Source: Cytophagales bacterium (lineage in GTDB: Bacteria > Bacteroidota > Bacteroidia > Cytophagales > Cyclobacteriaceae). Taken from it: 21,074 nucleotides of DNA. Below are positions 16,140 to 21,074 of this stretch, in pieces. The translations under genes and the position numbers were made by a program. The stretch spans positions 1-21,074 of the forward strand of contig DNZD01000313.1 of the NCBI GenBank assembly GCA_003504855.1, given 5' to 3'. Numbering within the stretch: position 1 is the stretch's first letter; each line of letters opens with the position of its first letter. A model generated the notes under the pieces. The model made no database searches, was not told the DNA's origin, and saw only the letters and a program-made list of their open reading frames with translations.

Positions 16140-16919
16140 GTGAATAACCGAATCAAGGTCTTTTTGATAGCAATAACCTTGCTAAACTCTTCGGCGACCT
16201 CGGAGGTGGCTGAGAATAAGGTCGAAACAGTGGTGATTGATGCTGGCCATGGCGGTAAAGACCCTGGAACGCGGGGTGTGTCGGTACGGGAAAAAGATGT
16301 GGCGCTGAAAATCGCCTTGAAAGTCGGAGGGCTGATCGAAAAAAACCTGCCTGGTGTGAAGGTGATCTATACCCGCAAGGATGACCGCTACCTGGCACTG
16401 GACCAACGGGCGGCGATTGCCAATAAGAATAAGGCCGATTTGTTCATTTGCATTCACGCGAATGCAGTCTCCCGGGCAGAAATCAGTGGTACGGAGACCT
16501 ACGTGATGGGCTTGCACAAATCTGAGGGAAACCTCGATGTGGCCAAGCGGGAGAACGCCGTAATTCTTCTGGATGATAATTACGAGGAACGGTATGAAGG
16601 ATTTGACCCCAATAGCCCTGAGTCCAATATCCTTTTTTCACTTACCCAAAGTGCTTTTCAGGAAAGCAGTTTGAAGTTTGCGGAGAAGGTAGAAAATGAA
16701 TTTAAGCATCGGTTGGGCCGCCGAAGCCATGGGGTAAAGCAGGCCGGGTTTTGGGTGCTATGGCGTACAGCCATGCCCAGTGTATTGATTGAAGTAGGTT
16801 TTTTGACGAATCCGAAGGAGGAAAAGTTTTTGGGTGAAGACGCCGGACAAAATATGATCGCTTCTGGCATTTACCGGGCATTTAAAGAATATAAGATACA
16901 AGTAGAATCCATAAACTGA
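16140..16919 (+). CDS. N-acetylmuramoyl-L-alanine amidase (Amidase_3)
   Basis: This is a 259-residue zinc amidase that cleaves the bond between N-acetylmuramic acid and the stem peptide, acting in the periplasm during wall remodelling and cell separation. A short signal-like segment (residues 5-20) precedes a full Amidase_3 domain. Zinc ligands are His37 in DAGHGG, Glu51 in EKDVAL and His106 in CIHANA; catalytic Glu218 is in LIEVGFLTN. The start is GTG 16140; no in-frame ATG occurs before the catalytic domain. It lacks the AMIN domain of E. coli AmiC. It is the first gene of a tight operon (MCE gene 5 bases downstream) and is divergent from lptD. Confidence 0.92.
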   Translation: MNNRIKVFLIAITLLNSSATSEVAENKVETVVIDAGHGGKDPGTRGVSVREKDVALKIALKVGGLIEKNLPGVKVIYTRKDDRYLALDQRAAIANKNKADLFICIHANAVSRAEISGTETYVMGLHKSEGNLDVAKRENAVILLDDNYEERYEGFDPNSPESNILFSLTQSAFQESSLKFAEKVENEFKHRLGRRSHGVKQAGFWVLWRTAMPSVLIEVGFLTNPKEEKFLGEDAGQNMIASGIYRAFKEYKIQVESIN

Positions 16920-16924
16920 ACGGT

Positions 16925-17902
16925 GTGAGAAATAAGGAATTGATGGTGGGATTGTTTGCGGCCGCAGCCATGGCCATTTTGTATTTGGGGATTGATTACC
17001 TCAAAGGGAATGATTTCTTCTCCTCCAGCTCAAAGTACTATGCTATCTATGAGAATGTAGACAACCTCGCGGTATCAAACCCGGTGCTCGTAAGCGGCTT
17101 CGCGGTCGGCCGGGTAAGTAAGATCAAAATCATGCCAAACAAGACCCACAGTGTCTTGGTGGAAATTGACATCGATTCTGATATCAAGTTGGGAGATTCT
17201 ACCAAAGCCATCCTCGACAGTGAATTATTGGGTAGTAAATATATCCTCCTGTCTATCGGCGAAGTAAAAGAGCCTTTGTTGCCAGGAGACACCATCTATT
17301 CTGAATTGGCCAAAGGGATGTTTGATGTATTGACGGAGACGGCCCAGCCCGTGGCCAGTAACGTGGAGTCATCACTGCGTAAATTCAATGTGGTGATTGA
17401 GAACCTGGCGCGCAATTCGCAGCGGCTGGATTCTATCTTCATCAGCCTGCAGTCCACGCCGCACCTGCTGAATAATGCACTTATTACTGCCAATAACCGG
17501 ATTGATCAGGTTTCTTCTAATTTTAATGATGTAGCCACCAACCTCAATACATCGTTGGTGGAGTTGCGCCCCGCGCTTAAGAATTTCAGCGTGTTGTCCG
17601 ACTCACTCAAGACCATGCAAATCAACAAGACGGTAGCCAAAACGCAACAAACCTTAACAAGCCTGAACGAGACTTTGATGAAAATGAGAAAGGGTGACAA
17701 CACGGTAAGCAAACTCATGACTGAGGATACCTTGTACGTAAACCTTAACAAACTCATGAAGAGCATGGACAGTCTCGTGGTCCATATTAACCGCTACCCC
17801 AAGCACTTCACCTCACCGCTCGGAAAGAGCCACAAAAAAGTAGAACGCGACCGCTTGCGCGAGGAAGCCAAAAAGAAAGCGGCATCAACTACGCCCAAAT
17901 AG
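16925..17902 (+). CDS. MCE/MlaD-family lipid-transport protein
   Basis: This 325-residue protein is anchored in the inner membrane by one helix (about 9-24) and has its bulk in the periplasm. An MCE domain (about 37-115) contains the pattern VDNLAVSNPVLVSGFAVGRV and ends LLGSKYILL. A long helical region (about 130-290) follows, ending in a KGDNTVSKLMTEDTLYVNL segment and RYPKHF, then a basic tail. MCE proteins bind lipids and usually work with an MlaE-type permease and MlaF-type ATPase; neither is adjacent here. The GTG start at 16925 gives the usual MRNKE-type N-terminus; the ATG at 16943 would shorten it by six residues. Spacing to its neighbours (5 and 13 bases) indicates one operon. Confidence 0.88.
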   Translation: MRNKELMVGLFAAAAMAILYLGIDYLKGNDFFSSSSKYYAIYENVDNLAVSNPVLVSGFAVGRVSKIKIMPNKTHSVLVEIDIDSDIKLGDSTKAILDSELLGSKYILLSIGEVKEPLLPGDTIYSELAKGMFDVLTETAQPVASNVESSLRKFNVVIENLARNSQRLDSIFISLQSTPHLLNNALITANNRIDQVSSNFNDVATNLNTSLVELRPALKNFSVLSDSLKTMQINKTVAKTQQTLTSLNETLMKMRKGDNTVSKLMTEDTLYVNLNKLMKSMDSLVVHINRYPKHFTSPLGKSHKKVERDRLREEAKKKAASTTPK

Positions 17903-17915
17903 CCAGGCGCCTACC

Positions 17916-19541
17916 ATGGATCTGGAGTTCAACCGCAACGAAGATGTCTTCAAGCAACTGTGTTTTCAGTTGCGCACGCGGGAGAAGAAGGTGGCCCTGG
18001 GCGGGGGTGAAAAAAAAATCGATGAACAACATCAAAAGGGAAAACTGACGGCCCGCGAGCGGATCAACTACCTGCTTGACAAAGATTCCCGCCTGGTTGA
18101 AATCGGAATGTTTGCCGGTGACGGCATGTATGCCGAACAAGGTGGGTGTCCCGGAGGTGGTGTGGTTGCCGGGTTAGGCCACGTCAGCGGACGCTTGTGT
18201 GTGGTAGTAGCCAATGATGCTACCGTAAAAGCAGGAGCCTGGTTTCCAATTACAGCCAAGAAGAACCTCCGTGCCCAGGAAATAGCGATGGAAAACCGGC
18301 TTCCCATCATTTATCTGGTCGACAGCGCTGGTGTTTTTCTTCCGATGCAGGATGAGATTTTTCCAGACAAAGAACATTTTGGAAGACAGTTTAGAAACAA
18401 TGCCAGGATGTCCTCGATGGGCATTGTACAAATAGCAGCGATCATGGGAAGCTGCGTAGCTGGTGGAGCTTACCTGCCCATCATGTCGGACGAAGCCATG
18501 ATCGTTGACAAAACCGGATCGATATTTCTGGCAGGCTCTTATCTCGTCAAAGCCGCGATTGGCGAGGTAGTAGACAATGAAACCCTGGGCGGAGCAACTA
18601 CGCATTGCGAAATCAGCGGGGTCACGGATAATAAGTTCCCCAACGATGAAGCTTGCCTGGATTACATCCGCCGGTTGATGGACAAGCTGGGTGCAACACC
18701 GGCAGCCGGACTGGATCGCGTTACGGCAAAGCCACCAGCCGTGAAGCCGGAAACGGTTTATGGTCTCATCCCGGCAGACCGTACCAAGCCTTATGATACG
18801 CGCGAAGTAATCCGGACCCTGGTGGATGATTCGCAGTTTGATGAGTACAAGGCGCTCTATGGTCAAACATTACTTTGCGGCTTTGCACGGATCGATGGTT
18901 GGGCGGTTGGAATCGTAGCCAATCAGCGTAACATGGTGAAGAACAAGAAAGGCGAGATGCAAATGGGAGGGGTGATTTATTCAGACTCCGCCGACAAGGC
19001 AGCGCGCTTTATCATGAACTGTAACCAGCGCCGCATTCCATTGGTCTTTTTACAGGACGTTAGCGGCTTTATGGTAGGCAGCAAAGCCGAACATGGCGGA
19101 ATCATCAAGGATGGCGCCAAAATGGTGAATGCAGTAGCCAACTCTACCGTGCCGAAGTTTACCATTATGATGGGTAATTCATATGGTGCCGGTAACTATG
19201 CCATGTGCGGCAAAGCCTATGACCCACGACTGATCGCCGCATGGCCCTCGGCACAAATAGCGGTGATGAGCGGGGCTGCGGCTGCCAAAACCCTGTTGCA
19301 AATCCGGGTGAGTACACTTAAGGGACAAGGCAAAACGATCAGTCAGGAGGAGGAAGATAAACTGCTGAAGGAGATCACCGATCGATACAATGAACAGCTT
19401 AGTCCATACTATGCGGCCTCGCGCCTGTGGGTGGATGCGGTAATTGATCCGCTGGAGACGAGGCATTTTATCTCCTGTGGTATCGAGGCGGCCAACCATG
19501 CCCCGCTGGAGAGGTTTAACCCTGGCGTAATTCAAACCTGA
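17916..19541 (+). CDS. acyl-CoA carboxylase carboxyltransferase subunit, methylcrotonyl-CoA carboxylase beta type
   Basis: This is a 541-residue biotin-dependent carboxyltransferase and the second in the window, but from a different subfamily than the one at 4209. It shares the start [21 protein letters not shown] (29-49). It then follows the MCC-beta pattern: FPDKEHFGRQFRNNARMS (149-166), the oxyanion segment GSCVAGGAYLPIMSDE (178-193), GSIFLAGSYLVKAAIGE (201-217), YDTREVI, GIVANQ, GGIIKDGAKMV and GNSYGAGNYAMCGKAYDP. The likely reaction is carboxylation of 3-methylcrotonyl-CoA (leucine breakdown) or a related branched acyl-CoA. No alpha subunit is adjacent. It is 13 bases after the MCE gene and its TGA shares a base with the next ATG, so it is part of the operon though unrelated to the envelope by function. 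Confidence 0.87.
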   Translation: MDLEFNRNEDVFKQLCFQLRTREKKVALGGGEKKIDEQHQKGKLTARERINYLLDKDSRLVEIGMFAGDGMYAEQGGCPGGGVVAGLGHVSGRLCVVVANDATVKAGAWFPITAKKNLRAQEIAMENRLPIIYLVDSAGVFLPMQDEIFPDKEHFGRQFRNNARMSSMGIVQIAAIMGSCVAGGAYLPIMSDEAMIVDKTGSIFLAGSYLVKAAIGEVVDNETLGGATTHCEISGVTDNKFPNDEACLDYIRRLMDKLGATPAAGLDRVTAKPPAVKPETVYGLIPADRTKPYDTREVIRTLVDDSQFDEYKALYGQTLLCGFARIDGWAVGIVANQRNMVKNKKGEMQMGGVIYSDSADKAARFIMNCNQRRIPLVFLQDVSGFMVGSKAEHGGIIKDGAKMVNAVANSTVPKFTIMMGNSYGAGNYAMCGKAYDPRLIAAWPSAQIAVMSGAAAAKTLLQIRVSTLKGQGKTISQEEEDKLLKEITDRYNEQLSPYYAASRLWVDAVIDPLETRHFISCGIEAANHAPLERFNPGVIQT

Positions 19542-20395
19542 TGGACGAAAAGGAGATCAAGGCGCTGATTTCCCTGCTCGATGATGAAGACAAGCAGGTG
19601 GCGGCGCATGTCCAGGAAAAAATACTATCCCTCGGACCAACAGCCATTCCCTACCTCGAGCTGGAATGGGAGAATAACTTTAGCCCGTTGTTGCAATCGC
19701 GAATCGAAGATATCATTCACACCTTGCAGTACGAATTGGTGAAGTCCAGGCTGCTGGCTTGGTATAATCAACCTGAAAAGGACCTGCTTACTGCCATGTG
19801 GATACTGGCTTCCTATCAATATCCGGACATTGAACTCGAGAAACTAAAACAGGAACTGGAGCAAATCTATTATGAAACCTGGCTTGAATTCAGGAACGAC
19901 CTCTATCCGATCGACCAGATCAAAGCATTGAATGGAGTGCTGTTTAACAAGCTCAGGTTTGGTGCAAACACCAAGAACTTTCATTCACCAGGTAACTCCA
20001 TGATCAATGTGGTGCTGGAGAGCAAAAAGGGAAACCCGATCACCCTCTGTGTGATTTACATGCTGGTAGCCCAGAAACTGAAGTTGCCTGTATTTGGTGT
20101 GAACCTCCCCAACTTATTTATTCTCACTTATAAAGACGAACAGGGCAATCAGTTTTATATCAATGCCTTCAACCGGGGACTGATATTCTCTAAACAGGAT
20201 ATTGAAAACTATATCGGAGAGCTGCACCTCGTGCCCCAGCCGTCCTTCTTTGAGCCGTGCGACAACCTGGAGATCATGCGCCGTGCCATGCGAAACCTCA
20301 TTATGTCATTCGAGAAGATGGGCGAACACGCCAAAGCCGAGGAGGTTAAACTATTGCTGATTGAAATATCGGCAGGCGGTGAATTGGGTGTTTGA
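19541..20395 (+). CDS. SirB1-like (transglutaminase-like fold) protein
   Basis: This 284-residue protein has an N-terminal all-helical region with a HEAT-like start (1-60), then a SirB1/Transglut_core2-like domain (about 70-215). Recognisable segments: NSMINVVLESKKGNPITLCVIYMLVAQKL (152-180) and LPVFGVNLPNLFILTY (182-197). The C-terminus (about 235-280) is helical and TPR-like. Family members, as I recall them, usually read PxHF where this one has PNLF, and DPFN where this one has NAFN, so the catalytic residues of a true transglutaminase are probably lost; Cys170 is present. Function of the family is unclear. The ATG overlaps the preceding TGA by one base (TGATG), indicating translational coupling. 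Confidence 0.75.
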   Translation: MDEKEIKALISLLDDEDKQVAAHVQEKILSLGPTAIPYLELEWENNFSPLLQSRIEDIIHTLQYELVKSRLLAWYNQPEKDLLTAMWILASYQYPDIELEKLKQELEQIYYETWLEFRNDLYPIDQIKALNGVLFNKLRFGANTKNFHSPGNSMINVVLESKKGNPITLCVIYMLVAQKLKLPVFGVNLPNLFILTYKDEQGNQFYINAFNRGLIFSKQDIENYIGELHLVPQPSFFEPCDNLEIMRRAMRNLIMSFEKMGEHAKAEEVKLLLIEISAGGELGV

Positions 20396-20422
20396 TGTTA
20401 TCCGACACCCTTTTTATTTTTT
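20386..20422 (+). terminator. intrinsic terminator of the amidase-MCE-carboxylase-SirB1 operon
   Basis: GGGTGT (20386-20391) pairs with ACACCC (20405-20410) across a 13-base loop, followed by TTTTTATTTTTT (20411-20422). The stem overlaps the last codons of the SirB1-like gene. No T-run follows on the minus strand. Confidence 0.72.
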
Positions 20423-20523
20423 CTTTCCCAGGCCTCCAGCAGATTAAAATAGAGATTTACCAGGTATTTGGCTGACGCGGCAATTGATACCGCAAGCAGT
20501 TTGAGGCAAACCAACCACCACAT
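20398..20523 (-). CDS. possible 41-residue membrane peptide downstream of the redoxin gene
   Basis: From ATG 20523 to TAA at 20400-20398 the minus strand encodes 41 residues starting MWWLVCLKLLAVSIAASAKY. There is a hydrophobic helix (about 2-16) and a charged C-terminus (EAWERKNKKGVG). The start lies 3 bases after the redoxin TAA and in the same frame, as in a tight operon. Its last codons lie within the opposite-strand terminator. It could instead be a chance frame in a 131-base gap. I do not recognise the family. Confidence 0.35.
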   Translation of the reverse strand: MWWLVCLKLLAVSIAASAKYLVNLYFNLLEAWERKNKKGVG

Positions 20524-20526
20524 TGT

Positions 20527-21074
20527 TTATTTTTTTCTAATGGTACAACCGCTGGCCCGAACTTCCGCCTGTGCGGGTGTCTTCCCATCCCGGAGATTGT
20601 CGATGGCCGACTGCAGCCAGGGTTGGGTCACGGCTGAAGCCATTTGCGGATTGTCATCGATGGCACCCCGGTAAACCAACGTCAGTTTAGTATTTTGTTT
20701 TTTTAACAGAAACGCTTCCGGTGTTTTGTGAGGATCGAGAATCCTTAATAACTGCTGTTGACCATCAGCATAAAACGGCAATAAAGAAAATGATGAAGCC
20801 GGGTTTGTATCGGTAGACTCACCAGGGTTAATAAAGTAAAAGCTGACCTGGCCTGCATAGCGATCACGAAGCAATTGGAGTCGTTCGGCATAGTACCCAT
20901 CAAACGGGCAATCCGGGCTGGTGAAAATAATCACTACGCCGGTGCAGGCCAGACATTCGGAAAGCAAAACGGTTTGGCCATCGCTTTTGCGAACCAGCGA
21001 AGCGTCGGGAATTTCCTGCCCTTTAGCTATTAAGGCAGCCAGCAGGAACACTATACAAAGTAAAAATTTGTTCA
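20527..21074 (-). CDS. secreted redoxin (thioredoxin-like fold), start codon cut by the window edge
   Basis: The frame reads to the right edge, where the last two bases give TG followed by AAC AAA TTT TTA. If the next base outside is A, the gene starts ATG there and encodes about 182 residues with a clear signal peptide (NKFLLCIVFLLAALIAKG|QE). An internal GTG at 21051 would remove the n-region, so I prefer the edge start. The mature protein has a thioredoxin/AhpC-like fold: FTSPDCPFDGYYAERL with one Cys in a CPF context, a FYFINPGE segment, a DPHKTPEAFLL segment (cis-Pro region) and a C-terminal GCTIRKK. It lacks a CxxC pair at the active site but has other Cys (ECLACTG, GCT). Likely an extracytoplasmic thiol or peroxide-handling protein; exact role unknown. 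Confidence 0.72.
   Translation of the reverse strand, partial: NKFLLCIVFLLAALIAKGQEIPDASLVRKSDGQTVLLSECLACTGVVIIFTSPDCPFDGYYAERLQLLRDRYAGQVSFYFINPGESTDTNPASSFSLLPFYADGQQQLLRILDPHKTPEAFLLKKQNTKLTLVYRGAIDDNPQMASAVTQPWLQSAIDNLRDGKTPAQAEVRASGCTIRKK

Noticed and set aside
18174..18866. 230-residue open frame antisense to the second carboxyltransferase
   Set aside because: It is a shadow of a strongly conserved gene; its composition (many His, Cys and Arg in a row) is typical of antisense frames.
1..21074. Defence island, prophage, CRISPR, insertion sequence or biosynthetic cluster
   Set aside because: I saw no integrase, transposase, phage structural gene, restriction or toxin-antitoxin pair, repeat-spacer pattern or terminal inverted repeat; gene content and composition are uniform and housekeeping-like.

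Overview
The window looks like a chromosomal housekeeping region of a member of the Bacteroidota, most likely a Cytophagales-type organism. The basis is the set of protein families (BBP2-type porin, DUF4139/MuiA-like protein, Bacteroidota-type LptD, long LysS with a C-terminal extension, MCE protein next to an amidase) and the promoters. Five sites match the Bacteroidota -7 consensus TAnnTTTG exactly, and Shine-Dalgarno sequences are almost absent. Genes are dense: no stretch longer than about 130 bases lacks a gene, and I see no tRNA, rRNA, CRISPR array, insertion sequence, prophage or attachment site.

Layout. Positions 1-311 hold the 5' part of an Ldh-family dehydrogenase (-). Positions 427-3215 hold a secreted MuiA-like protein and a BBP2 porin (+), separated by a terminator. 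A Ppx/GppA phosphatase (-) overlaps the porin tail and is divergent from a propionyl-CoA-carboxylase-type carboxyltransferase and an M42 aminopeptidase (+, 4209-6854), a unit closed by a strong terminator. Next is a TroA/BtuF-like binding protein without a signal peptide (+), whose start codon abuts the terminator T-run. Positions 7655-10183 hold two shikimate-pathway genes, aroA and aroB (both -), with a 63-residue membrane protein on the opposite strand between them. Proline dehydrogenase and lysS (+) follow. The last part is envelope-centred: lptD (-) is divergent from a tight operon of amidase, MCE protein, a second acyl-CoA carboxylase carboxyltransferase and a SirB1-like protein (+, 16140-20395). 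At the right edge lie a redoxin (-), whose start codon runs one base past the window, and a possible 41-residue membrane peptide.

How the genes relate. AroA and AroB act in the same pathway. The two carboxyltransferases would each need a biotin carboxylase/BCCP subunit, and none is encoded here. LptD, the amidase and the MCE protein all serve the cell envelope. Four of the five convergent gene pairs overlap at their 3' ends.

I found no clear new defence, mobile or biosynthetic system. The observations I rate highest are a 17-codon open frame with a strong Shine-Dalgarno ending in an ATGA overlap with aroB, the gene start abutting a terminator at 6900, the 3' overlaps, and the small in-frame ORF after the redoxin stop.
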